Shown: positions 1-9,787 of the stretch, piece by piece | Numbering within the stretch: the first letter of the stretch is position 1 | Layout of the letters: every line of letters starts with the position of its first letter | Origin: Trueperaceae bacterium | GTDB taxonomy: Bacteria > Deinococcota > Deinococci > Deinococcales > Trueperaceae | Direction of reading: 5' to 3' | DNA length: 46,275 nucleotides | Assembly: GCA_024642575.1 (NCBI GenBank) | Contig: JAHEBB010000002.1 | Location: forward strand, 1-46,275 | The notes under the pieces: generated by a model | What the model was told of the DNA's origin: nothing | The model's input: the letters and a program-made list of their open reading frames with translations, nothing else | Database searches by the model: none | Made by a program: the position numbers and the translations under genes

Positions 1-1
1 A

Positions 2-2245
2 GCTATTGCGCTGATTCTACTTATGAATGCGTTTTTAGGCTTAAGACAAGAATACCGCGCTGAAGCAGCTCTAGAACATCTTAAAGACCTGGCAGCGCCG
101 CAGGTTTGGGTCTTACGTGATGGGCAACTAAAACAAATAGCAGCCAGTCAGCTTGTCCCTGGTGATCTTATGAGGCTCGAGCCTGGCGACCGCTTGGCGG
201 CAGATGGCAAACTCCTTAAAGGTCAGGGCATTATTGTAGATGAGTCGCTCTTAACAGGTGAGGCTGCTGGTGTTGCTAAAATGCTAGGAGATGAGGTTTT
301 TGCTGGTACTTTGCTTACTCAGGGTACAGGCTTTATTGAAATTAGTCGTACAGGTATCAAGAGTGCCAAAGGCAAACTTGCGCACTTGCTCAGTACCCTG
401 GAAAACGAAAAAACTCCCCTTGAAATGAGGCTCGAGCGCTTCTCAAGTCAAATAGCCCGCTGGATTCTTGGTCTGGCTCTTATTATGGTGGTTGCAGGCA
501 TCTTTTATGAAGGGGTAGCGCATTTTACCAGCATCTTTTTGTTTGCAGTGGCCCTTGCCGTGGCAGCTATTCCAGAAGGATTACCTGCGATTTTAACAAC
601 GACGCTTGCCCTTGGTACCGAACGCATGGCCAAACATAATGCGGTCGTTAGACGCCTTTCAGCGGTTGAAGCGCTTGGCTCCGTCACCGTTATTGCTACC
701 GATAAAACCGGCACACTCACGGAAAACCGGATGCAGGTACGCACCTTAGATAGTCCTAATAGCCAGCTTGCCCTTAAAACGATGGTTATTGCTTCTGAAG
801 CCGATCTCGACTCTGGGGCTGGCGACCCTGTAGACCTGGCATTGCTCGACTATGCCAGCCAACATGGCTATCGTGCCGAAACCATTTTAAAAAACTCAGC
901 TGTTGTTAGCGCAAAACCTTTTGACTCGACCTGGAAATATATGCGGCTTAGTTTAGAAGAAGATGGCAAAATTGGCAGTTATTTTAAAGGTGCGCCCGAA
1001 GTTCTTTTGAGCAAAAGTAGCTTATCTCAAAAAGCCCAAACTGACTGGCTCGAGAAACTAACTGCCTATGGCTTTGAAGGCTACCGTAGTCTTGGTCTTG
1101 CCACCTCTTCAGGTGAAAGCGAAACCCATTTGGATTTTTTGGGTTTGGTTTTACTTCACGACCCCGCTCGAGCTGAGGTACCCGAGGCAATCAGACGCTC
1201 ACAAGCCGCAGGCATTCGCATCATTATGATGACCGGTGATCACCCAGCAACGGCGCTCGCGGTTGCCAATACCGTAGGAATTCGCGATGGACGTGTCCTT
1301 TTAGGTTCAGAGCTAGATGCCATGAGCCAAGAAGAATTGGGCAACTCGCTAAAAGACTGCCATGTGCTGGCAAGGGTAAGTCCTGAACATAAACTTAAGG
1401 TAGTTGAAGCTTTAAAGGCTAGCGGAGAAATTGTTGCTGTAACCGGTGACGGTATCAATGACGCACCTGCCCTCAAACGCTCTCATGTGGGTATAGCTAT
1501 GGGTATTAGAGGTAGTGAAGTCAGTAAAGAAGTTGCTGATCTTATATTACTTGATGACAACTTTGCCACCCTTGTTAAGGCCATCGAAGAGGGTCGCAGT
1601 ATCTACAGCAATATTCAAAAGTTTATCCGCTTTTTGTTCGCCACCAACCTGGCTGAGGTTTTGCTCATTGTCTCAGGGATCATCTTGGCTCTGGTCTTAG
1701 GCTGGCACAACTTGGATAGCAGTCTCGTTTTACCCTTAAGCGCCGTACAAATTCTGTGGATCAACTTACTCACCGACGCCCTACCCGCCCTTGGTTTGGC
1801 CCTAGACAAAAATCTAGGTGCTATCGAAGAAAAGCCTAGAGACCCAAAGTCTCCCCTCTTAGATACCTTATCTATTATTTATGTAGTTTTTAGTGCCAGC
1901 CTTCTAGCTACGGCTGCCACCCTGCTATTTTGGTATTTTTCTCAGCAAGGCAATGATTTAGGTCTGGGCCGAAGCATGGCTTTTTATATACTCGTTTTTG
2001 GTCAACTCGGATATGTTTTTAGCACAAGGCAGCTTAGCCATAAAACCAGACCTAACTGGTTTTTAATGGGTGTAGTAGTTCTAACTGCGCTTTTGCAAGT
2101 TGCTATAAACTATTTACCTCCCCTGCAAACTATCCTTGGCTTAAGCTCACTTAGTCACGAACACTTGCTACTTGTCCTGGGTATAACCATTGTACTTAGT
2201 CTAGTGAGCAGTTTATTTAGTACCTTGATAAAACCTCATCACTAA
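2..2245 (+). CDS. P2A-type cation (probably Ca2+) P-type ATPase, 5'-truncated by window edge
   Basis: ATP-driven cation pump of the inner membrane. The reading frame is open from base 2 and already encodes a membrane helix (AIALILL...) before the first ATG at 23, so that ATG is not the start; roughly 80-130 N-terminal residues lie outside the window. Visible in order: actuator loop with LTGEA, the PEGLP motif of M4, the phosphorylation motif DKTGTLT (Asp codon at 701-703), nucleotide-binding domain, the hinge TGDGINDAP, and C-terminal helices. M5 keeps N and E (ATNLAEV) and M6 keeps N, T and D (NLLTDALP), the SERCA-type calcium ligands, which favours Ca2+ (or Mn2+) over Na+/K+. It ends 17 bp before the convergent ligA. 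Substrate assignment is inferred from motifs only. Confidence 0.93.
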   Translation, partial: AIALILLMNAFLGLRQEYRAEAALEHLKDLAAPQVWVLRDGQLKQIAASQLVPGDLMRLEPGDRLAADGKLLKGQGIIVDESLLTGEAAGVAKMLGDEVFAGTLLTQGTGFIEISRTGIKSAKGKLAHLLSTLENEKTPLEMRLERFSSQIARWILGLALIMVVAGIFYEGVAHFTSIFLFAVALAVAAIPEGLPAILTTTLALGTERMAKHNAVVRRLSAVEALGSVTVIATDKTGTLTENRMQVRTLDSPNSQLALKTMVIASEADLDSGAGDPVDLALLDYASQHGYRAETILKNSAVVSAKPFDSTWKYMRLSLEEDGKIGSYFKGAPEVLLSKSSLSQKAQTDWLEKLTAYGFEGYRSLGLATSSGESETHLDFLGLVLLHDPARAEVPEAIRRSQAAGIRIIMMTGDHPATALAVANTVGIRDGRVLLGSELDAMSQEELGNSLKDCHVLARVSPEHKLKVVEALKASGEIVAVTGDGINDAPALKRSHVGIAMGIRGSEVSKEVADLILLDDNFATLVKAIEEGRSIYSNIQKFIRFLFATNLAEVLLIVSGIILALVLGWHNLDSSLVLPLSAVQILWINLLTDALPALGLALDKNLGAIEEKPRDPKSPLLDTLSIIYVVFSASLLATAATLLFWYFSQQGNDLGLGRSMAFYILVFGQLGYVFSTRQLSHKTRPNWFLMGVVVLTALLQVAINYLPPLQTILGLSSLSHEHLLLVLGITIVLSLVSSLFSTLIKPHH

Positions 2246-2262
2246 ACTGGGTTTAGCAAAGC

Positions 2263-4308
<2,046 letters not shown>

Positions 4309-4390
4309 TTAAGGTTAGTCATCAGCTATTCATCTGAGCAAACGGTTGTTCATTATTCGTTTAGCGGGGCACTAACAAGCTTTAGCGCCA

Positions 4391-4433
4391 TGGTATACTC
4401 AGCCCGACAAACGTGCTTATCAGCCTCTGATAA
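4391..4433 (+). promoter_or_regulatory. Extended -10 promoter and leader hairpin of the BMP-family gene
   Basis: TGG-TATACT (4391-4399) is an extended -10 match. The short leader holds an inverted repeat, TTATCAG / CTGATAA with a 3-nt loop (4417-4433), about 15 nt before the Shine-Dalgarno site AGGAGG (4449-4454). The repeat could be an operator or a leader hairpin; its partner is unknown. Confidence 0.5.
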
Positions 4434-4458
4434 CGCTTTGCACTATTTAGGAGGACGA

Positions 4459-5571
4459 ATGAAAAAAGTATTGCTTTTAGTAGCAGCGCTAGCCTTTAGC
4501 GTCACTTTCGCCCAAGACTTTGTTATGGGTATCAATTTTGATGCTGGTGGTAAATTTGACGGTTCTTTTAACGAAGGTACCTGGAATGGCTTTAATAAAG
4601 CTATTGATGAGTTAAGTGGTGATTACGATATCGAACCGCTCGAGTTTGAAGGTCAACCAGATACTTTTGCTCAAGGGCTTCGCCAAATGGCCAATGAAGG
4701 CGCTGATTTAATCGTTGCTCCTGGCTTTTCACAAGCTGATGCCATTCATACGATTGCTGCCGAATTTCCTGATACCAACTTTGTAAACCTTGATGGATGG
4801 GCCGAGAGCCCAGCTGCCAATGAGCTTTATGTAGCCTTTGCCGAGCACCAAGGTAGCTACCTGGTAGGTTTTCTTGCCGGTACTATGAGCCAAACGGGCG
4901 TGGTTGGCTTTGTTGGTGGTATGGACATTCCACTTATTCATAAATTTGACCTTGGTTATCAAGAAGGCGTTATGGCGGCTTGCCCAGATTGCACCGTTAT
5001 CAGTAATTATGTTGGTGTAACTCCATCAGCCTGGAATGACCCTGCCAAAGCCAAAGAATTAGCAACTGCTCAACAAGCACAAGGCGCAGACATTATTTAT
5101 GCTGCTGCAGGTGCGAGTGGTAACGGCGTTATCGATTTTGTCAATGAAACCATGTGTTACATGGGTGCTAGCCGTGAAACCCCTCTTACCGCTACTTCTA
5201 AAGTATTGCCTAAGAGTGAAGCTTATAAAGCTAAGTGCGGAGCAGGTAGCCAACCCTTATTCTTTATTGGCGTTGACTCAAACCAGAACCCACGTGGTGA
5301 TACCGATAACAACCTAAGAACGCTTAATCATGGTTTAACCAGCATGTTAAAGCGTGTTGATGTTGCTGCCTATAATGCCGTAAATGACGTTGTCAATGGT
5401 GAATTCCAAGGTGGCTACTTAACCTTAGACCTAGCTGCTGACGGTGTAGGTTATGCCCTTGATGATTACAATAAGCCCCTCATTCCAGAGGCCGTTGTTA
5501 CTGATCTTGCTAAAATCAAAGAGAAAATCATCTCTGGCGCGATCATGGTTACTGATTACACTGCCCAATAA
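4459..5571 (+). CDS. BMP/PnrA-family ABC transporter substrate-binding protein
   Basis: Periplasmic binding protein of the BMP (basic membrane protein, PnrA, Med) family, whose known members bind purine nucleosides. The start at 4459 is chosen because AGGAGG lies 4 nt upstream and it yields a clean signal peptide (MKKVLLLVAALAFSVTFAQ); an in-frame ATG at 4297 would put 54 unrelated residues before it. Mature part about 350 residues, with family motifs GxxFDGSFNEG near the N-terminus and FAEHQGSYLVGFLAG. There is no lipobox cysteine, so the protein is probably secreted free or retained by other means. Four cysteines (in CPDC, MCYMG and KCGAG) could form disulfides. Permeases of the matching type are encoded about 18 kb away at 23.8-26.9 kb; no ATPase subunit is in the window. 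Confidence 0.9.
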   Translation: MKKVLLLVAALAFSVTFAQDFVMGINFDAGGKFDGSFNEGTWNGFNKAIDELSGDYDIEPLEFEGQPDTFAQGLRQMANEGADLIVAPGFSQADAIHTIAAEFPDTNFVNLDGWAESPAANELYVAFAEHQGSYLVGFLAGTMSQTGVVGFVGGMDIPLIHKFDLGYQEGVMAACPDCTVISNYVGVTPSAWNDPAKAKELATAQQAQGADIIYAAAGASGNGVIDFVNETMCYMGASRETPLTATSKVLPKSEAYKAKCGAGSQPLFFIGVDSNQNPRGDTDNNLRTLNHGLTSMLKRVDVAAYNAVNDVVNGEFQGGYLTLDLAADGVGYALDDYNKPLIPEAVVTDLAKIKEKIISGAIMVTDYTAQ

Positions 5572-5587
5572 GTTTTAATAGCTAAAT

Positions 5588-5625
5588 AAAAAAGACCCCG
5601 CTACTGCGAGGTCTTTTTTATTTGC
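5588..5625 (+). terminator. Rho-independent terminator of the BMP-family gene
   Basis: A 14-bp stem (AAAAAAGACCCCGC / GCGAGGTCTTTTTT, one C-A mismatch) with loop TACT, followed by TTATTT. The A-run on the other side makes it potentially bidirectional. Confidence 0.9.
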
Positions 5626-5857
5626 GTCTTGAGTTTCCAAATGCTCTTTCATAAAAGGTTGCAAGAAAATGGCTTTTGAGCTTGGCTCTGTTGATAAGAG
5701 AACTGTTTATTTAGAACGATTCCGAGCAACGTGAGAACGTTCAGGATTCATTTTTAAGCCAAGATTGACGCTGCTGCAATAATGTTTTCTCGACAACTCT
5801 TTAGGTGCTTTCTTTTTCGCAGCCTACTTATTCTATCAAGCTTTGCTTATACCCGCC
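5626..5857. other. Intergenic stretch without recognised features
   Basis: About 230 bp between the BMP terminator and the rnpB promoter. No convincing open frame, RNA or repeat was seen. Confidence 0.5.
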
Positions 5858-5886
5858 TTGAGACTATTTTGATGCTAAACTTATAA
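5858..5886 (+). promoter_or_regulatory. rnpB promoter
   Basis: TTGAGA (5858-5863), 17-bp spacer, TTATAA (5881-5886). An overlapping extended -10 (TGC-TAAACT, 5873-5881) would fit better with a transcript starting at the P1 helix near 5888. Confidence 0.55.
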
Positions 5887-6248
5887 AGCAGTGAGGTGCG
5901 ACTAATCGCGGCGTAAGCTGAGGAAAGTCCGGGCACCACAGGGCATAGTGCCAGTTAACGACTGGGCGTGTAAGGCGACGGCAAGTGCAACAGAAAGTAG
6001 ACTACTAAAGGTATTATCTTTATATAAAGATAATACCTTTAGTAACGGTGAAACGGTGTGGTAAGAGCACACCAGTGCCCCTGGTAACAGCGGCAGCTAG
6101 GTAAACCCCACTTGGTGCAAGGTCCGAATGCTTAGGTTGACCCGACCTTAGAGCAAAGAAGACCGCTCGAGCCAGTTGGTGACAGCTGGCCTAGATAGAT
6201 GATTAGAGCCCGTAAGGGTACAGAACCCGGCTTATAGCCCTCCTGCAA
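5886..6248 (+). ncRNA. rnpB: RNase P RNA (type A), catalytic subunit for tRNA 5' processing
   Basis: Recognised by universally conserved blocks: GAGGAAAGTCCGGGC (CR I, from 5920), a CACAGGGC...GTGCCAG block, GGCAAGTGCAACAGAAAG, GGTAAGAGCACACC, GGTAACAG, GGTAAACCCC, the GAGCCAGTTGGTGACAGCTGGCCTAGAT segment split across the P7/P10 region, and ACAGAACCCGGCTTAT near the 3' end. GCAG-t-GAGG at about 5888-5896 pairs with CCTCCTGC near 6239-6246 to form P1, which sets the ends to within a few bases. The hairpin at 6004-6043, at the place of P12, is a perfect 40-nt AT-rich palindrome. A GCTCGAGC octamer lies at 6175-6182. Confidence 0.95.
6004..6043 (+). repeat. 40-nt perfect palindrome inside rnpB (P12 position)
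   Basis: ACTAAAGGTATTATCTTTAT followed at once by its exact reverse complement. In the RNA it would fold as one long hairpin between the ACAGAAAG block and the GTGAAACGG block, where P12 sits in bacterial RNase P RNA. Confidence 0.9.
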
Positions 6249-6275
6249 GCGCGGCAATGCCGCGCTTTATATTTT
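6249..6275 (+). terminator. rnpB terminator
   Basis: GCGCGGCA / TGCCGCGC hairpin directly after the P1 3' strand, followed by TTTATATTTT. Confidence 0.8.
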
Positions 6276-6450
6276 CTAACATAAAACGTTTAAACCCTAT
6301 TTTCATCTAGGGATGCTAATCTTTTTCATAAACAGCTTAGCTGACAAGCTTTTTGAACTAAGTTAAAGGCGTAAATTGTGAATTTTTTCATACTTTCATC
6401 TCACCCTCTAAATCCTTCAAATCTTGATTTTGCCCTTTTTTCCCTCTCTG

Positions 6451-6540
6451 AGTGGGGTAAAAGTGGGAGTCAAGTGGAGAACATTTTGGAAATCTAGGGG
6501 AAAATGGGGAGATAAGTGGGAGACAGTGGGAAATTGTGGT
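6451..6540 (+). promoter_or_regulatory. Array of GTGGG boxes, probable MraZ operator
   Basis: Direct copies of AGTGGG or near variants begin at 6451, 6462, 6473 (AGTGGA), 6484 (TTTTGG, weak), 6495 (TAGGGG), 6504 (ATGGGG), 6515, 6525 and 6535 (TGTGGT): steps of 9-11 bp, all on the same face of the helix. MraZ of E. coli and Mycoplasma is known to bind short tandem TGGG / AAAGTGG boxes with about 10-bp period before its own operon. Nine boxes is far more than the three or four usually described. Confidence 0.8.
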
Positions 6541-6547
6541 AAAAGTG

Positions 6548-6556
6548 TGTTACACT
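6548..6556 (+). promoter_or_regulatory. Extended -10 of the dcw operon promoter
   Basis: TGT-TACACT immediately after the GTGGG array. No good -35 is seen; the -35 region is occupied by the last two boxes, which suits direct control by MraZ. Confidence 0.5.
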
Positions 6557-6559
6557 TAC

Positions 6560-6594
6560 GAACAGCAGACTGTGGCTGTTCGTTTTTATTTTAA
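6560..6594 (+). terminator. Possible attenuator hairpin in the mraZ leader
   Basis: GAACAGC / GCTGTTC with an 8-nt loop, followed by GTTTTTATTTT, lies between the promoter region and mraZ. It looks like a weak intrinsic terminator. If transcription starts near 6563 the 5' arm would be partly missing, so it may instead be a DNA-level inverted repeat. Confidence 0.4.
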
Positions 6595-6641
6595 CTACTA
6601 AACAAACGGTCATAAATTAATAGAGAACAAGGTGGGTTAGG

Positions 6642-7070
6642 GTGCCGTTTGGCGAATTTCAGTACTCCGTAGATGATAAAGGGAGAGTGATTGTTCCCCC
6701 GTCATTTCGTGATTTCGTTGAAGATGGCATGGTCATAACAAGAGGTATGGAAGGCTGTTTATATATATTCCCCCTAGCAAAATGGCGCGACATGGAGGAG
6801 CGACTCAAGAATCTTCCTATTACTGATGCCGATTCACAAAATTTCGTTCGTTTTTTCTACTCTGGCGCTGCCAAAGTTTCTCTTGATTCAGCAGGTCGTA
6901 TTACCATTCCGAATACCTTACGCATGTTTGCCGACACCTCAAACAATGTTGTTATTGCAGGCACACCGAACAGGTTAGAAGTCTGGAATGAAGCACGTTG
7001 GCTTAGTAATCTCACAGCAATTCAAAGCAGCCCCCCTTCGCCTGAACTCTTAAGGGAGCTTGTGGGATGA
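6642..7070 (+). CDS. mraZ: MraZ, transcriptional regulator of the division/cell wall operon
   Basis: 142 residues with two SpoVT-AbrB-like repeats: FQYSVDDKGRVIVPPSFR near the N-terminus and the second copy around AKVSLDSAGRITIPNTLR. Family members form ring-shaped oligomers that bind tandem TGGG boxes upstream of mraZ, which fits the array at 6451-6540. The start is GTG at 6642, preceded by AAGGTGG at 6-nt spacing. Its stop overlaps the rsmH start as ATGA. First gene of the dcw cluster. It carries no CTCGAG. Confidence 0.95.
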   Translation: MPFGEFQYSVDDKGRVIVPPSFRDFVEDGMVITRGMEGCLYIFPLAKWRDMEERLKNLPITDADSQNFVRFFYSGAAKVSLDSAGRITIPNTLRMFADTSNNVVIAGTPNRLEVWNEARWLSNLTAIQSSPPSPELLRELVG

Positions 7071-7963
7071 CAGATATAACAAACACAGCTCATGTACCCG
7101 TTATGCTCAAGGAAACGCTCGAGCATCTTAACTTGCAGCCCAACGCCTTTTATATCGACGCAACCTTTGGCGCAGGTGGTCATACCAAAGCCTTGCTTGA
7201 AGCAGATGTAAACGTTTTAGCTGTTGACCAAGACCCCACTACCGAGGTCTATATGGTCAAGCTACGGCAAGGTTTAGCTGCTGAAAGACAGGCCAATTTT
7301 ATTGCCATTCATGGAAATTTTGAATTTCTCGAGAGCTATGTGAAACAAGCCGACCTTTCTGAGGTTGCCGGTATTTTAATGGATTTAGGGGTTTCTTCTA
7401 TGCAATTAGACGAAGGCGAGCGGGGATTTGCCTTTAGAAAAGATGGTCCGCTCGATATGCGGATGAACCCTGAAGGTGAGTCTGCTGCTGACATTGTCAA
7501 CCAGTTTGACCAAGAAGACCTGGCCGCCCTTATTTTTAAATACGGCGAGGAACGCTATAGTCGGCGCATCGCTAGGGCGATTGTTGAAGCTAGGCAAACC
7601 GCGGAAATCTCTACAACGCAAGCTTTAGTTAATATTATCCAGCAAGCCTACCCTAAAGGCGGTTACAGGCGTGATCACCCTGCCCGACGCACCTTTCAGG
7701 CTTTACGTATTTATGTCAATGATGAACTGGGTGTCTTAGAAAGAGCCCTCCAAGCTGCCGAAAAGGTTCTTGCCCTACACGGACGTCTGGTGGTTTTGAG
7801 CTATCACTCCCTTGAAGACCGAATCGTAAAACATTTCATGAAAAATGCGAGTCATCTTAAAGTACTCACTAAAAAGCCCCTTCTAGCTAGCGATGAGGAA
7901 GCTAGCCTCAACCCAAGAGCCCGAAGTGCCAAGTTAAGGGTTGCTGAAAGGATCACCTTATGA
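7067..7963 (+). CDS. rsmH: 16S rRNA (cytosine(1402)-N4)-methyltransferase RsmH (MraW)
   Basis: SAM-dependent methyltransferase acting on C1402 of 16S rRNA in the ribosomal P site. 298 residues. SAM-binding segment YIDATFGAGGHTKALL and the family signatures GILMDLGVSSMQLDEGERGF, RRDHPARRTFQALRI and VLSYHSLEDRIVKHF are intact. ATGA overlap with mraZ and with ftsL indicates translational coupling. Confidence 0.97.
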   Translation: MTDITNTAHVPVMLKETLEHLNLQPNAFYIDATFGAGGHTKALLEADVNVLAVDQDPTTEVYMVKLRQGLAAERQANFIAIHGNFEFLESYVKQADLSEVAGILMDLGVSSMQLDEGERGFAFRKDGPLDMRMNPEGESAADIVNQFDQEDLAALIFKYGEERYSRRIARAIVEARQTAEISTTQALVNIIQQAYPKGGYRRDHPARRTFQALRIYVNDELGVLERALQAAEKVLALHGRLVVLSYHSLEDRIVKHFMKNASHLKVLTKKPLLASDEEASLNPRARSAKLRVAERITL

Positions 7964-8280
7964 GCCTTACAACCAAGCGTATTGTGGGTTTATACCTTTT
8001 CTTACTCCTTCTTTTGGCATTCATGGGGAGTAGCAGTCAGTATTTTTACAATACGCACTATGACCGACTGAGTGAAAAAGAAACCCTGTCTCTAGAGCTT
8101 ACGGATAAGCGTGCTGAGGTTTTTAAACGTGTTGGCCCTGATAAGGTGATTGCTTGGGCAGAAACACATGGCATGATTCCAGCTGCATCCCCCATTGGTG
8201 CCCTTATTGTGCCAGCAGGCGCTAAGCCTCCCTTTGTAAAATTTGAGGCTGCTTCGATTGAGGTGAATACCAAGTGGTAA
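7960..8280 (+). CDS. ftsL: FtsL-like septum protein
   Basis: 106-residue bitopic protein. Residues about 8-26 form one membrane helix, followed by a short periplasmic region with heptad-like LSLELTDKRAEVFKRV and a WAETHGMIPA segment typical of FtsL-like proteins of the Deinococcus-Thermus group. Sequence identity in this family is always low, so the call rests on size, topology and position between rsmH and ftsI. Known FtsL works with FtsB/FtsQ to activate FtsWI. It overlaps ftsI by 7 nt. Confidence 0.75.
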   Translation: MSLTTKRIVGLYLFLLLLLAFMGSSSQYFYNTHYDRLSEKETLSLELTDKRAEVFKRVGPDKVIAWAETHGMIPAASPIGALIVPAGAKPPFVKFEAASIEVNTKW

Positions 8281-9707
8281 AAAGTCAAGCCAAAGCGATA
8301 AGAGCTAGCGCTAAATTGCCCCCCCGAAATGAAAATTCCGATAAAGAGCCTGAAAAAGACATAAAGGTTGAGCGTCGTGCTTTGCTCCTATTTATGATGG
8401 TTATTCCTTTAAGTCTTGCTCTTTATAGCTTTTTCCACTCACAGTTAGCTCGCCCTGATTGGCCCTTGCTACCTGAAAACATTCCGCCCAGAGGCGTTAT
8501 TCAAAGTCGCGACGGGACTATTTTTGCAGAAGGCGATGCCGAACACAGACGTTACCCGATGAACCGTATTGCCGCCCATATTATTGGCTTTAGCGGCAAG
8601 GTTCAAGAAGATGGTAGCTACGGGCTCGAGGGCATTGAAAATACACTGGACAGTAAATTACAAACGGGTGAAACGGTGATCTTAACCATCGACCCAAGAA
8701 TGCAAACGGTTGCGCAAAATCAGCTAAAGAAAGTCATTGAAACCTATGACGCCAGTAATGGCTCTGTCGTTATTCTTGAAGCGGGTACAGGGCGTATTCT
8801 AGCAGCTGCCAGTTATCCCGAATTTGACCCTAATCGTCAGCGCTTTGTGCGAGACCGAAGCATCATTGCTAATAAAGCCTTTCTTTATACCTTTGAGCCT
8901 GGCTCGGTCATGAAACCATTTGTCGTCTCGGCTGCGCTAGACAGTGGTCGCTGGCCCAGTGACCGTTTGCTCGAAACCCCCATGTTTTTACGCGTCGGCC
9001 AAAAGACCTTCAGTGACGTCGTTCAGCACGAAGCCTGGCTAAGTCTCTGGGATGTCTTACGCTATTCAAGCAATTCAGGAATGATTCACTTGAGTCAAAA
9101 CTTTAGTGATGAAGAACTTTACGCCTGGCTAACCCATCTTGGCTTTGGCAAAGGGCTTAGCGTACCTTCTATCTTTAGTCGCGCAGGAACCTTGCGGGAT
9201 ACCCCCTGGTTTCCTCAAGATCACGCCTCTATAACCATAGGTCAAAGTATGTCAACCACTACGCTCGAGCTTGCCGCCAACTACAGCATTTTCGCCAATA
9301 ATGGAATGTATATTACACCTTATCTGGTTGAAGGTGATAGCGTACCTGAGCCTCAGCAAAGACTTCATGAGGACACTGCTAGCGCCGTTTTAACCATGCT
9401 TCGCTACGTGGTTGATCAAAGCAAATCGCTTACAGAAGCCATGGTTCCTGGTATCTCGGTAGCAGGCAAAACAGGTACAGCTGACATTTTTGATGCTAAA
9501 GCTGGAGAATATATCAAAGGTGACTACAATGTCACTTTTGCAGGCATTTTTCCTGCGGATAATCCAAAAGTCACCATGGTTGTCACGGTGCAAAAACCAC
9601 GTAAGTCTGGCTCGAGCACGGTTGTTGCCGCCCCCTTATTTGGGGCAATTGAACACGAAGTTGCGCCTTTACTAAATTTAGGGTTTGCCTCTTCACAGTC
9701 AAGGTAG
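8274..9707 (+). CDS. ftsI: FtsI / PBP3-like septal peptidoglycan transpeptidase
   Basis: Class B penicillin-binding protein that cross-links septal peptidoglycan. A cytoplasmic tail of about 33 residues and one membrane helix (about 35-55) precede the periplasmic part. The transpeptidase motifs are complete: SVMK (Ser211, Lys214), SSN (265-267) and KTGT (399-402). At 477 residues it is shorter than the 550-600 of proteobacterial FtsI; the N-terminal non-catalytic domain is much reduced, with PPRGVIQSRDG near residue 71 and the SYGLEGIEN signature by residue 115. GTG start inside the end of ftsL. Confidence 0.93.
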   Translation: MVKSQAKAIRASAKLPPRNENSDKEPEKDIKVERRALLLFMMVIPLSLALYSFFHSQLARPDWPLLPENIPPRGVIQSRDGTIFAEGDAEHRRYPMNRIAAHIIGFSGKVQEDGSYGLEGIENTLDSKLQTGETVILTIDPRMQTVAQNQLKKVIETYDASNGSVVILEAGTGRILAAASYPEFDPNRQRFVRDRSIIANKAFLYTFEPGSVMKPFVVSAALDSGRWPSDRLLETPMFLRVGQKTFSDVVQHEAWLSLWDVLRYSSNSGMIHLSQNFSDEELYAWLTHLGFGKGLSVPSIFSRAGTLRDTPWFPQDHASITIGQSMSTTTLELAANYSIFANNGMYITPYLVEGDSVPEPQQRLHEDTASAVLTMLRYVVDQSKSLTEAMVPGISVAGKTGTADIFDAKAGEYIKGDYNVTFAGIFPADNPKVTMVVTVQKPRKSGSSTVVAAPLFGAIEHEVAPLLNLGFASSQSR

Positions 9708-9737
9708 TGAGATTTGGTTTAAATTAGCCATCTTTTA

Positions 9738-9761
9738 TGTAAGATGTGTAAGATGTGTAAG
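9738..9761 (+). repeat. 9-bp tandem repeat in the ftsI-murF gap
   Basis: TGTAAGATG repeated 2.7 times (9738-9761) in the only sizeable gap (80 bp) of the cluster. Each unit carries TGTAAGAT, an extended -10-like element, so it could be a duplicated internal promoter for murF onward; no good -35 is present. Confidence 0.5.
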
Positions 9762-9787
9762 AAATTTTTTGGAGGTCTTGAAACGGC

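Noticed and set aside
5626-5857. Possible small RNA or ORF in front of rnpB
   Set aside because: No conserved motif, promoter-terminator pair or credible frame.
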